In this document: in pieces, positions 48,326 through 60,764 of the stretch
Numbering within the stretch: the first letter of the stretch is position 1
Layout of the letters: every line of letters starts with the position of its first letter
Notes under the pieces: model-generated
What the model saw: the letters and a program-made list of their open reading frames with translations, nothing else
What the model was told of the DNA's origin: nothing
The model's database searches: none
Position numbers and translations under genes: made by a program
NCBI GenBank assembly: GCA_947579665.1
Contig: OX388347.1
Span: 21,010,562-21,074,561, forward strand
Direction: 5' to 3'
Source of the DNA: Sympetrum striolatum
Lineage: Eukaryota; Arthropoda; Insecta; Odonata; Libellulidae
Length of the DNA: 64,000 nucleotides

Positions 48326-51300
48326 TTCAATGTTATCATTTTGAAGAATTATCTTTCGCTCTAATCATGAATTATTAGCGTTTCCTAGCTTGGAAGCGTA
48401 GTGCAGACATTACAAGTGCGTTGTGGAGTGCATCGCAAGGATAACGACCCCGTGTTCTCGTTTGGGAGCAGGTGCGCTGGAGAAAGGCGAATAACGGTCG
48501 AGGGAAACACTTGACATGAGATAAGAGCGCATCTTCCACACACGATTTAAATGCTCCGCAAAGATCGGAGAAAGCACGAGGAGACCGTGAAATAAGACTT
48601 CCCCGAGGGAGTCGGGTGCAACTAAAGGTCCCTTTTTCGCTGAAGCGGATAGGAAATATTGATACGCGTGCTAGCTCTCATTTAATCTTCTCAAATGCTG
48701 TGAATAACTGGATTATTAATCCCTTGAACTTTCCAGCTGGAATGCTCTAATAAATAGATCTAATTTAAATCTTCCGTTTTCTTTCCGTACGATTTGAAGA
48801 AAACATATCTCTCGCTGACCTTGACATATAGCAGATACAATGTCTGAGATATTCACACACAAAGTTGTTGCTTTATTCATTTCAGTAGCCATTGTCAATC
48901 TAAAATAGTAAAATAGTGTTCATGGCGGTTGAGGAAATGGCGAAACATATTTTAAAATATCGGATTCTTCTATGACAGTCGATCAATGACCCCAATGACA
49001 ATCAATGGGTGCCGATCCACATCGCTTCATGCTGGAAGTTCTTCTTTATGTTGTTTAAGCAATTACTGCTATTACGTGTAATTTATTACCTTAAAGTAGT
49101 TATTTATGCCCGAAATCTACAAACATGTTATTCGAATTCTGTTTTATTCATTAAAGAAAAGGTCATTCCTTCATTTTTCTTGCCCCGTCCAGACAAGAAA
49201 TCCGAAGTGGAAAGTGCTAGAAATCTAAAGCCTACCGAGAAGTTACTTCTGTTTAAGAAAAACTATACTTCTCCATTTATTTTCTTCGCAACTATAATCT
49301 TACATGATATAGGATATGTAAATCATTTGTATACTCTATTTAATCTGCAATGCGCGTTGTCTACGGTTTCTTGGTTGTTTTGTTTCAATTTATTTCTCAA
49401 TTGAAAGACGAATCGAGAGAAACGAGATTAAATCCAACAAAGAAGTCAAAATCATTGGCTGGTTATTCAAAAGGGAAAACATTTTGTAACTCGAGCAACA
49501 AGTGTTCTCGGATTGAACTCTCACATTGTTTCTTCTTCTTTCCGATAGTTGCGCATCCACGGGAATGAATCGATGACTAATGCGATCGAATTCGAGCGGA
49601 TTCCACTTCGACTACTTAAGGGACATTACGAGAGTTATCGCTAATTGCGAAGCTGGAAAATTGAGGGGATCCTTATATCAGGGCCGACGGCAGGGCGAGA
49701 TCCTTTAGCTACTGACGCAGATATTGTGGATCTTCGTGGCGTCCAATGCATACTCTTTCTGTCACATCCTGCATCAAATGTACTCATTTAAAACACTTGT
49801 TTTAATTATAAATTGTCTTTTTCATTTCTGTTGATTACCATTTCATGTTCTAAGCAAACAGTTTACCGCAGAAATCTTCCTGAATTAGGCAATGAGGTCT
49901 CATCGTCTTTTCAAAATATCATTCCTTGTCTAACTCTTATTTGTTCTTCTGATTTGATTATATTTTTACCTGCGTGTTTAAAGATAACTATAGGTACTAA
50001 TATCATGGGAGTCTTAATACCATCAAATAAACGTTTAAGCTGTTTCCAATATTTCGCTGTTCACACTTTTAAGTATTTACTTGCTGGCTCAACAACTGCA
50101 ATGAGCACTCATTCTCTCAACTTTATCTCGATAATCCTTGAATTTATATATTTTCTGAGCATATTTGCAGCATTAAGTTTTAGGACACACAGAATAACAT
50201 ACCTATCCCATATTTAATGGTACTTATATCCATGTAAGCCGCAGTTGTATCGGCCGAGATTGAGTGGATCAATTAAAAAGGAACGTTTAATACGAATCAG
50301 AGATAAAACGCTTTTTAAATTGACGTGGACTAGACCGCCATCTGGTTGCAGTATTTCACATCACGGGTGGCTTTGAATGATCTATGGCTCGATTAACTTC
50401 TCATGCTTCGATGGGGTCAATAGGATTGACCTGTGAACTATTTCTCAAAACTATTCATCTCTGCCTTCACTCACTGGGATTGCAGATCTCGCTATTCCTT
50501 TGTACTTCCAGACACATTCGCTCCTAATAGCGGATCATGGGATTCGTAGTTACTTACATCGGAGTGAGGTATTCAAAGTAATGAGCATTTTATCTTTAAT
50601 GGTTATATTACTGTACATTGGTTTTGTGCAAAAAAAAACTGTTTAAACAGCTTGTTACTTTGAAGAGCTGTAAATTGTATCGCCCAAACTTAATCCTCTT
50701 TCTTTATCATACCTCAATGTGTGAAAAAATCAAGTTGGGAATGAAATTTAATCTAACATTTATGATTTATTGCGTTGAAATGGAAATATTTTATTCTTCA
50801 GTTTAATTTTACTCATGATTATGGTCTTTGGAATGGAAAGAAGATTTAAAGTAATGGACGAATAAAGCTGAAAGGTAATAAGAAAAATAAGCCTAGAGTG
50901 ACATGGACCTGTGATAGTCAGATAGATAGATAGAGACTATTTTAGTCGATGTTTCAAGTTACTAAATTTCAAAAAAAGAATTATGAGTTGATTAGAAGAA
51001 AATCTTACTAAATTTCACTTCATCATCGTTTCTTCTGCTAGAGACTCTTTAAGGCCAATGATTGACAAAAACTTTAAATTTGTTTTTTTCGCATCTTCGT
51101 TTTTGTCAATATGGATTCGAAATCTATTCCTTTCCCATGAAGTTTCAAAATAATAAAATCCGAAGTGAAGATACAAGGCCGATGTGTAAGTTTGTGGAGT
51201 CTTTGGAAGGTTAACGATGAGGATTTGAATAGTTAGTTTCACGACAGAACCAACGTGGAATTTTCATGTAGAATGCATACAAAAATAAATTTATCATTCT

Positions 51301-52159
51301 CTTATTAGCATTGAATGACTTACGATGTATTTAGTAGTGATGTTGGAGGTTGAGCCAATTTATCTAGTGCCATCAATCATAAAGTGAAAACCCAGCGCTT
51401 GTCCGATTTTCTTTTTGAAATATGAGTCGTTTTGATTGAATAATACTTTCCAGTTTCATGTCTTAAGAAGATGAGGAGAATATTACGTCTAGCAAACAAT
51501 GTTCTTCCAAAGTACTTACTATAAACATCTTGTATACAGTGTAGTATAAAATGTTATATTTTACATCACTGATACTCGTCATTCTCAGTCATATCCAACA
51601 AAAAGAATATAATTACATATTGCATTTTTGAGGAATTGGAAGATTTTGCAAGGAATTTGTGAAGCTAATACTTGAAATCTTATAATCTTGCAATTAGATG
51701 AAATTAATCTCTATGCCATGGAAATAAATATTCAAATTGATTCAGCATTCCATTGAAGACGAAATCCGTTTGCACAATTTTAGTAGGCTTTGGATGCTTA
51801 TCATACTTCAAATATTTCAGTAAGATGTGTGCAGGTCTTTTGGTGGGTGATGATAAAATTATGTACTCACCCAAAGTTCAATTTTTGCAAATTAATTTGG
51901 TACCTATCTGGTACCAATTAGCTGCCTACATCACAACTCGAAGTTCTGAAGTGTTTATGAAAACCAATGGGGATACGCAGATTGAAATTTATGAAGAATT
52001 CTAAGTCGTTACGGCAATGATAATTTTTATCTTAGCAAAAATAAAATTCAATTGGATCCATTATGGTGTTTTCCTGCAGTGGATTTTTTTCCTAAGAATC
52101 TCTTAGGTTTTTTACATCCACAATATTTATAATATTTTCTACTTCTTATTTTATAATTA

Positions 52160-52239
52160 ATGACGATGGGTTGGATGGAAGAAGAGACTTTTAAGTCTCA
52201 ATCTCTACCAAATAAAGACGATTTATTATTATTATTATA
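52160..52239 (+). mobile_element. Retroposon 3' tail fragment with (TTA)n
   Basis: GACGATGGGTTGGATGGAAG, then GAGACTTTTAAGTCTCAATC, AATAAAGACGATTTATTATT and TTA repeats. It closely matches the inverted copy at 21691-21770, including bases before GATGGGTT, and resembles 38056-38145. It is probably a 5'-truncated non-LTR retrotransposon or a SINE sharing its 3' end. Confidence 0.68.
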
Positions 52240-52779
52240 ATTCGGTTTATCAACAGCCATCATAAACAAGATGTCATTAGTAACATAAGTATTATTTCTA
52301 AATTAATTTTAAATTAAAATTTTTAAATCCCCATCTTACCTGTGTTTAAGAGGTGATGCCTTCTCTTTCTTTTGAATTTCCTTTATGTAATGTAGGAATA
52401 AACATTCACATCTTCTTCGTAGGGGATATTTTTCTCTTGGTGTTTACTGAGTACTTCTTATAACATGCAACACATGTACGATTCCTATCTGCACTGGTTC
52501 ACGTATTGCGCAGTGCATTTCAGTGATCTTCTTATTATACCATTATTTCAAATACATTTTGAACAGTTTTTCCCCTCATTTCTTCATTCTGATTTAGACG
52601 GATTTTTTCACTAGTCTTTACAGTCAATTGCCGATAAAGCAAATTACCTACTTCATGGCAATCATACTCTGATCTCCTTTTGCTAAGCCTCAACGAAAAA
52701 AAAATGTAAAGACTGAATTATTTGACCCCCATTTCCCTCCATTATTTCTCTGCTATATTCGGACTGGAGGAGAGGATCT

Positions 52780-52990
52780 GCACGCTTGGCCCTCACTCTC
52801 TCTTTAATGGAACGAAAATTAACTTCCGGAACCCTTCGGAAGACCTTTGGGAAGATGGCGGCGGCTTCCGGCCCATCTAACCCTTCTTCGTTATTCCATT
52901 ACTTCCGCCGAATTAAACCCAAACACCGAATCGGAGTAAAAGCTCTTTGCGAATCGTCTAAACCGACTTTTCAACGAAATGTCGTACACG
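52780..52990. promoter_or_regulatory. GC-rich intronic patch with a YY1/Pho-like motif
   Basis: This short GC-rich island within AT-rich intron contains GGGAAGATGGCGGCGGCTTC near 52849-52868. AAGATGGCGGC is the classic YY1-type site and holds the Pho core GCCAT on the minus strand. It could mark an intronic promoter or a Polycomb-type regulatory element, but one motif is weak evidence. Confidence 0.2.
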
Positions 52991-54522
52991 CTTTCGTGCA
53001 TTTGTGTCTTTCTTGAAATTCGTGATTTTTACGTCCGAAAAATTAAAAATTTCAACGATAACGACTTCAAATCTTTAATTCTTGAAAGTTCAGAGATAAT
53101 TGGCCTATAATATTTGCGATTATAAGACTATGGCAAAATGAGTAGAGGTAATAGAAAAGTAAGCGAAGAGTTTTATAATATTTTATATGTTATAATATAT
53201 AATAACGTAGGAACCGGATGGTTTTGATAGAAGAAAAGAAAATGAATTAAGATAAAACATACGTGGGTCTTATATTAAGAGGTTTATTCTAGAAGAAAAT
53301 AATTGAACGTAAGATTTGTTGTATTAGTGAAGTTAAAAGACAGTTTTAAGAACTAAACATAGAGATTATCATCTAGGAGATAGTCATCTAGGAATGAAAG
53401 AAAAAGCGTTTGGAAATTTTATGTTGCATGAAACCTTTGACAGTGAGAAGTGGAATTGCATATATTTAGTCGAGAATAATTACTGATCTGAATTATCTTT
53501 GCCACAGATGTTTACATAATCTAAAAATGTCAGTAAGAGAATGTATTTCGTTGGAAGATTAACAATAAGAATTATTGTGGTAACAATCGAGAATTATAAA
53601 TGTAAGTTAATTTTTCAACCGTCCAATATACTTGAATCTACTCTCGATTTCTTTTGGATTTCAGCAGCTCGTCTTTGTTCGTCTCAAGGTCATGATTACA
53701 TTCAGTATTTAATGAGACGCGACCTCTCGCCTTCAAAATCACGCCGGAGAGGTTGCGTGCTTTAATTAGCCATTTTTCACTTTTCGGTGAGATACTGAGG
53801 ATCGTTTTTCATCTCCGTCGCCTTTGTAATCCGTCGAGATATTTCTTTATCCTCGGTGGTAATTTCACAGATTCCTAATGTTTGTTTTCGTCGTCGATTC
53901 ATGAGGTCATTTCTCATGGTTTTACTGCACGTTTGATACCTTTACATAACAATACAACAGAAAGCGGAAAAAGGATTCGATTAATAGCAGCTCGTTCCCT
54001 CTCTTCCTCCCACACGTCTCCTTGACCTCAAATCCCAATGCGGCGAAGCGCCTCCAACTTGCTTTTCCGATTCGAGTCCCTCTTATTAATTGCTATTGGC
54101 TAATTCAAAGACTTCTTTAATGCGATAATGGAATAGGTTTTATTATGTGTCGCAGAATATTATCTGTTTTTCCTAAATTGCATTTTTTCATGTGTTAATC
54201 ATTAAGAAATTTTAGGATTACTTTATCATTCTAATGCATTTATATTTTGATTAGTGCAGCAGATTATTGATTAAAGAGTGATAACAAATAAATTATACAG
54301 TAAAAAATGACAATAGTTTTTAATACAATGCAAATATACAATACAAATATATTTATAAATTCACAAATACATAAAAATATAAAATTCAATATGGTTTCAA
54401 CCAGTTTCAACCCAGTAATTTTTTTAACACAAATGATTATGATTATGTAAGCAGATGCGTTCAAAGTCTTAAAAAAAACTTCCCATAAGTAAATAAAAAC
54501 ATTACAGTGGATGTCATGAAGA

Positions 54523-54550
54523 CCCCTGAGTCCAAACGACTCGTCAGGGG
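54523..54550. repeat. Short GC hairpin
   Basis: CCCCTGAGTCCAAACGACTC then GTCAGGGG. CCCCT pairs with AGGGG and GAGTC with GACTC, leaving a 3-nt bulge on one side. Function unknown. Confidence 0.5.
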
Positions 54551-55970
54551 ATGATCATGCTAAAGAATATATAGTCACATAATAAAGAATACATAGTCAC
54601 AAATATTTAAAAAAATAAAAGTGTAAAATTTTTAATTTTTTTAATACATAGAATTTTAATTTTTAGTCATAATATAACATAATATAGTAAATGAATAATA
54701 AATAACAATAGTAGTAACCATGATGCAAAGTAAATTGCTCGTCAACCAATCAATTTAGATTGATAAAGGACTTTGATTTAATTGGAATGGGAACTGTCTC
54801 CGCCGTTTCGTGGCGAGAAACTTTTCCTACTTCGCAGTGAAAAATTTTTTGTTGAATTAAAATTCTTCCGATACTTGTATAATATTTGGGATAATTTAAA
54901 AAGTTATATTTATGGTTTTGTAGAGAATATATAAACGTAATTTAGAAGAGAATTACCACCTGGTGATGCCATCAATGTGATTTTCGTTTGAATAAAAAAT
55001 GGGCTATTCTTTAGTTGAGTTGAAGGAAGATAATCATTGTTTTAAGAAATTAGATTTCTTTATGGGAATATGCTCATCTTAAAAATGATAAAACGTAATA
55101 AAGGTGGTGGGAAAACACACCTCGCGGGAAATTTTCATACACCCGTTAAAATCGTTCTGGTGCCCCAGAAATAAGCTAATTCTGTATTGCTTTTCATGAG
55201 GATCGCTTATTTTTATTAACAATAACATTTATGCTCGTAGTAATGCATTTACGTCGATTGATTTTTTGAGGGTTTTAGAAAATGATGCCCACAGTTTCTT
55301 TTCTATCACCTTCAAATGTTTCCAAGTAATCGATAGTCGCGATCCACTATTCTAACGAAATCAATCTAGCGTGGGTTTTGTTTCGATATGACCCCAATTC
55401 TTCAAAAGAAGCAAATGTTGCCATTTTCCGTATTCCTCGAATACAAGTGTCGCTTCTTACTGTGTTTTTTACGTGAAATACTGCTCACCCGATCGTTCGT
55501 TGACCAAGCATCAATATCTTTTGCAAAATTGTTGGTTTTCCGCTTAATTCGTAATCAAAACTGTTTCTCACCCAATAGCCTTCTGTATATCATCAACGAT
55601 CCGTGCAAATTACTTGTCAAACTGTCATTTACCCCGCGATGTGTAATACTTCGCTCAATGTCTCAATTCATTTATTTTTCATCTGGAATATTGCGATTAA
55701 GGATGGTATGAGCAAGATACTTGCATTGCATGAAATGCCTGGTGTCAGTCTTGCTCGATCTGCTCACATTTGACCCTTAGCCTGATCTAGTCCTAATACT
55801 GATAGCATTCTGTGACCTGTGAAAATAACACGTAAAAACCCTGCCCTAAATAACACAGTAAGAACGTACAGACCTTTATTGTAAGCTATCGTTGATTTCT
55901 GTGTTTTCGCACAAGATGTAAAAGGGCGAAGTAAAATTATACTGTATATGTGTGCAGACGTTATGCGTTC

Positions 55971-55998
55971 ATTATTTTTATTTATTTATTTATTTATA
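55971..55998. repeat. (TTTA)n microsatellite
   Basis: A run of about six TTTA units, slightly impure at its left edge. Likely length-polymorphic. Confidence 0.8.
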
Positions 55999-57284
55999 TG
56001 CATCTGATTACATACATTTTAGTTCCGTCAGATTTGTACATGTAGTAGAACGGGACATTTTAAACAATATTATTTTCAATAGAATAGGTAAGTCATGAAA
56101 ATAAGCACCTTAGGATCAAAGAAAAACAAATATACAATTATAAATACACAATAATTACCATAATTACTCTAGATCCAGTAACATATTATTAATTAAGACT
56201 TTTTAATTTGCTTTTAAGGTTGCGCTGTCCAACAAGACAACAGTAATAATAATAAAAATGAGGTTGGTTTTTTCCTCAACTCCACATTGAAAACTTGTTT
56301 TGGGCCTTCATTTGATATTTATTAAAGCGTCAAGTTACCCTCAAATTGTAGATTTCATCGAACTGAAAATTTTAATTTATAAAAGATATAGGAAAATTTA
56401 AATTGCTTCCATGGATAAATTCGAAAGTCAACAGGGCAGATTACGTACGTCACTCTCAGTGAAAACCTTTTAGGTAATTTTCTCTCGGTAAAAGGAAAAA
56501 TGGAATCGACGATATTACGGAACGGTTCAAAATTTCCGGCGATCGCAGTGGTTCTTTCCGGCGACCCGGAGACCTTGAGGGAAGTTGCAATATCCGCAGA
56601 GCCGTGGACAAATCCTCTGATGTGTTAAGAGCCACACGCTATTTGCTGTCCCGTGTGAACTCCGCCCCGATGCAGAGGCACGCCCTGTGAAGGTGTCGTC
56701 GTCAATACAATCACGTGACTTATGGCTAGGCTGGGTCTGTTTCTCTTTGAGGGCGTCCTTCAAGGCTCTTTTCTTAAAAATACGACATGGATTCTAATGT
56801 TTCCATCTGTGGCTATAAATGATATTTATTTACTTGTGGCTGATTAGCAAATCCTAAGAAGAGAACCCTTATTTCCTTTTTATACTCGGATTCAGATTAT
56901 AAATTGATTATTTAGTCATCTTTTCACCTTTCAAAATAATAATTTCAATTCCAAAGTCCAATGTTCAGAACTTCAAGGATAATCCAACTCAGGATGGCAA
57001 ATATCAGAAGCTCCTGTTAATTTGAAATCTTTGGCTCATATTTTAATATCTAGTAGTTCTATTTTGTCCTATCCTTGTTGATTTTGTGGTGATTTATGAT
57101 ATATGTATGATTATAATTTTAATTATAAATCTTTCAACAACGTGATATTATCCATGTTATTTATTCTGTTTTTCGTCCATTCCAAAATTTCGTGTAGTGA
57201 TGAAGCATAATATTTTAAAATCCAAAACGGGAAGAACATTACCGTATTTTGCGTTTAAATGCATTTATTGACAATAATATTTCT

Positions 57285-57381
57285 GAAATAAAGAAACACA
57301 CTTAGTAATTTCCGCACAATGTGCGTTTATTTCACTATGTCGTTCCACGAAGTACGATCAGTAATGATTAATTTTATTATT
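57285..57381 (+). mobile_element. Hairpin-headed element, short copy with 12-bp target duplication (1 mismatch)
   Basis: The hairpin GAAATAAAGAAACACAC...GTGCGTTTATTTC has inner palindrome CGCACAATGTGCG within TTCCGCACAATGTGCG, matching the family's apex core. The tail ATGTCGTTCCACGAAGTA...GATTAATTTTAT runs to about 57380. AATAATATTTCT (57273-57284) and AATAATATTCCT (57382-57393) flank it. Confidence 0.65.
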
Positions 57382-57489
57382 AATAATATTCCTATCGCAC
57401 ATAAAGATAAATGACGATTTCCGGAAATCGATGAAAATATTATTGTTTAATTGTAGTCACAGTGTAGCTCTCACCGTAAAATCTATGGA

Positions 57490-57610
57490 GGAAGCCGTCG
57501 TTTGCGGAATTCCGTCATCACAACAGAAAAAAGACAAGTAATAGTACTTTTTCCGCTGTATTTTTAGCACGACCAGTTTCAGAGGATCGTCATCGTCAGC
57601 TGAAAATAAA
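57490..57610 (-). mobile_element. Hairpin-headed element relative on the minus strand, with hammerhead-like core
   Basis: On the minus strand, CTGACGA (from 57599), then TGACGATCCTCT, then GAAACTGGTC (ending 57571) follow hammerhead order; position 7 of the core is variable in that family. TATTTTTAGC (57559-57568) and GCTGAAAATA (57599-57608) pair as a possible stem I with one mismatch. Further along the minus strand is the tail-like TGTTGTGATGACGGAATTCC. Stem II is poor, so self-cleavage is doubtful. Confidence 0.5.
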
Positions 57611-60600
57611 AATCACAGAAGCTCATTTACGCAGAGAAGGGAAGTGAGGGGAAAGAATTAAGGGGAGGGTGTGGTTTGGGAAAAACTGAGATACAAAGTA
57701 CATACACAATGAGTACACAAAGTTGTTGTCTATTGAAGACACATGGGATCGTCAGTGCAGTTATCGGTGGGGAACGGAGAGAATGAATCAGCGGGGAGTA
57801 AGCAAAAGGTGTTCGTTTTAAATTAACTTAGGCTGTGCGGTTAGAGCGAGATTGAGAACGTTTACTGTACTTACTTAGATATCGTTAAAATAAAGTATCT
57901 ATCAGGAAAATACAGTTCGGACCGTAAAATGGTACACCTATGATTAGGGTAATAGGAGTATGCGAATTCTTTTTATATACACTATTGGCCTTGTTTTACC
58001 TTCATGATTTTCAATTATGGGACATCAAGGCATATACTTGTTCCACATTTCAGCTCATCGCATGCATATGATACAAACACGCTGAAATAATAACCTTCCT
58101 CGGCACCGAACACTGACCTTTCTCTTTGTATCCTGAATTAACCTCTCACTCAGTGATGAATCTCTGGGAAGAATGTCCAGGTAATCCCTTTCTATATTTT
58201 ATCAATTTGAATTAGTCATGCTCGTTGCTTTTCAATGTCGCCAAACTATCCTCGCATTGTTTGTAAGCTAATTTGGTTTGCGTGCCTGGAACACTGGCAT
58301 TGCGTCATTTGAGCATGAGTTCCAATCTCTGGAATCTGAAGATCCTCTTGTCTGCGACCCTTTCCAAATGGCCAGCTTCCACGCGTTGCAAGACACGCAT
58401 TCGATGTCGCGTGGCGTGGGCGAGGCCATCTATCGTCCCTTTGCATAAATCACCGATCGACGCGCCACTCATGGCATTGAACACAAAGGATTGACAACTC
58501 TTTATCATTGCCAACTCCTGATTATCAATGGCAAGGAGGTAACTTCGGCTCTTCTGGATCGATCCTAATTGCATCAACTAGTTCCCGAGATTGACTCAAA
58601 GAAATGTACTAATTATTCTAATTCTTATTTTTTTATTATTATAAATCTTACGTCCTCAAAGAGCTTCCGACACATTGAATCTCTAGATGCCGCAAATATT
58701 CAAAGATACTTATGGAAGTTTGTTGGTAGCGTTTTTTCTTGTTTGTACTTTCCCTGCATTTGCAAATTTATCGGTCATCGAGAAGGGTTGCAAGAAATAG
58801 AGGTCCCTTTCAGAATTAGGCACCATCGGCCAACGAATTGATCACCAATTGGCAATTTTTCACTCGCTAATACCAGTTAATTAAGAGAAAAAAATCTGAA
58901 TATAAAGTCGATTTAATCTGACGCATTACGTAACAATCCCGATATAGTTGTCTAATTTCCTCAAAGGAGGAATAATACTCAATTAATTACTCTTCTTGTC
59001 TTAGGCGTAGTTGTTAATGGTACTTCGTGCTAGGATCATTAGCCTTCCTTTAGCTGAAGCCATGGGTGATGTGATCCTCACCAAAATTGTGTAAGAAGGA
59101 GATATAAATGGATATCATATCAAAATTATATTCTTGTGGCCCAGTTGTTTCCACGTTGTCCCATGCTCTTTGTTCGAAAAGATTCTGTTTACCAGCTTAC
59201 AAAAATTTAGCACGAAAACTGCGCGAAGTAGAGTGAATTTAATCGCTGAGTTAAACTAGGTTAGATATTTTAGATTTAATTTTCATTTGAAGCTATAAAC
59301 AAGATTGGGAAACAAAATTTTATTAATACAAGAATTTGTTTTCGAGGACTAATGAAAAGGCCGTACTGGACTCTAGGGAAACGACTTGTATTTCGCATGC
59401 GAAGGAAATATTTTTTGGATAATTTAATTCGCGTAATAAAATGTTCGTGTTGGAGATGAGTTTCATATTTATCACGCTACAAATTATCACTGAATCGATG
59501 TATGTGGAGAAAGACATTTGCTCTCGGATTCGTATGAGAGGCAATCGTCCATCGGTAGACCGTTACACAGATGACATTGCGAGGTCATCTTTCTTTCCAT
59601 TTTGCATAACGAATGGCTGCATGTGTCTGAATTAAAGTTGATAATAAACTTAGAAGAACTACTACGTACTCCCTTGCTTATCTTGGTTAGATTATGCGAT
59701 GATCTTGGTCACAGTTACGTGCCACTCTCGAGGATTAGACGCTAAATGAGACGTAAGGAATCACAATTCTGTGGAAACCGTATCAAAGATGCCATTTCCC
59801 TTAAGTTTGTGTTCTATAATTTCGTTTGAAAAGAAATGCAAACATATGCATTCGACGGAGGTCGTTGCGAGGACGAAAGACCTACTTTGAAAAAACTAAA
59901 ATTTTACCTGGAAAGCTTACACGATGACGAAGATGAAGCATCAATATGAGCATTGCGGATGAATGATGAAAGAAACAAAGGAAATTTATCAGCTAAATTA
60001 TGGAAATAATTTTACCTTTTTAGAAGTCGTTGAAATTTTCGAGTAAAGATAAGTAAAGTATATCGAAATTACCAAAATTAAATTCCTTCGTAATTGACTT
60101 ATAGCAATTACCAGGTTGTTTTTTAAAGTTAAGCTGTTGCGACTCTCAAGTTTTACTCATTCCAACTCTTCTTAGGTTTTTGTTCGCAATTATTTAGTTC
60201 GCAATTATTTAGTTCGCAAAAATACGCAAATAATGTCATTTGCAAGCTGAATTTTGCGTCAATAGCATTAGATTTTTTCGTGAATTGAATTGAAATCATG
60301 ATATCATATAAGTTTCGTTCATGAAGAGTTTTTCAATGTGATTAAGCTGCAATATTCTTGGTGGGCTCGAAGAAACTCCAGTAAATAAATGTTTATCCAA
60401 AAAAATAAGAATGTGTTATCATTGTATAAATTACTATTTTTGGATATATCCGACGGATTTTTAATCCTAAATACTCAATAATTGTGAATGGTAATTTTAA
60501 TTCAAATAGAGGAAAAAAATTAAAGTTTTCCTTTATATTTATCATAGTGAAGTTGATGTAAATGAAATTGATTTTCAAAATTATTTCGAGATTAAAGTTT

Positions 60601-60702
60601 TCATCCAAATAAGGATTTAAAACGCATACTTTATATAATTAATATATTTATTTTTAGTTATCTCATTTGCGGTGATTTTAATGGTGATTTTTCTTATTTC
60701 AG

Positions 60703-60764
60703 ATGAGCAAGAAAGAGTGCAGAAGAAAACCTTCGTGAATTGGATTAATTCTTACCTCTCAAAG
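60703..60764 (+). CDS. Msp300: Second coding exon: start of the actin-binding CH1 domain (nesprin/Msp-300-like)
   Basis: The exon is 62 bp, flanked by acceptor TTATTTCAG and donor GTGAGT. With the last base of the exon ending at 27262 it encodes 21 residues, beginning DEQERVQKKTFVNWINSY and ending LSK. It then breaks in phase 0. This is the first helix of the calponin-homology domain of spectrin-superfamily proteins. The DEQE opening and WINS.L.K wording match nesprins, whereas spectraplakins usually have DERD...KWVN/WIN.HL and beta-spectrins DERE...KWVNSHL. Calling it the same gene rests on the exact phase match and on the preceding exon ending in a charged, helix-like segment. The next exon, expected to carry the DLRDG / LLEVLSG part of CH1, was not found before the window ends. 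Confidence 0.8.

Larger units (their letters stand above)
27263..60702 (+). other. Giant first coding intron (33,440 bp)
   Basis: It is bounded by donor GTGAGG (27263) and acceptor TTTTTCTTATTTCAG (ending 60702); the join is phase 1. Apart from the repeats listed separately I see no coding exon. Locally GC-richer patches stand out near 33960-34130, 43326-43625, 46550-46830, 48400-48650, 52780-52990, 56530-56760 and 58240-58577. None has a recognisable domain, so they may be regulatory DNA, alternative 5' exons or old insertions. Any alternative first exon here would have to end in phase 1 to join the exon at 60703. Long AT-rich stretches, such as 27.6-33.3, 34.5-38.0 and 53-56 kb, show nothing else. 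Confidence 0.75.
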
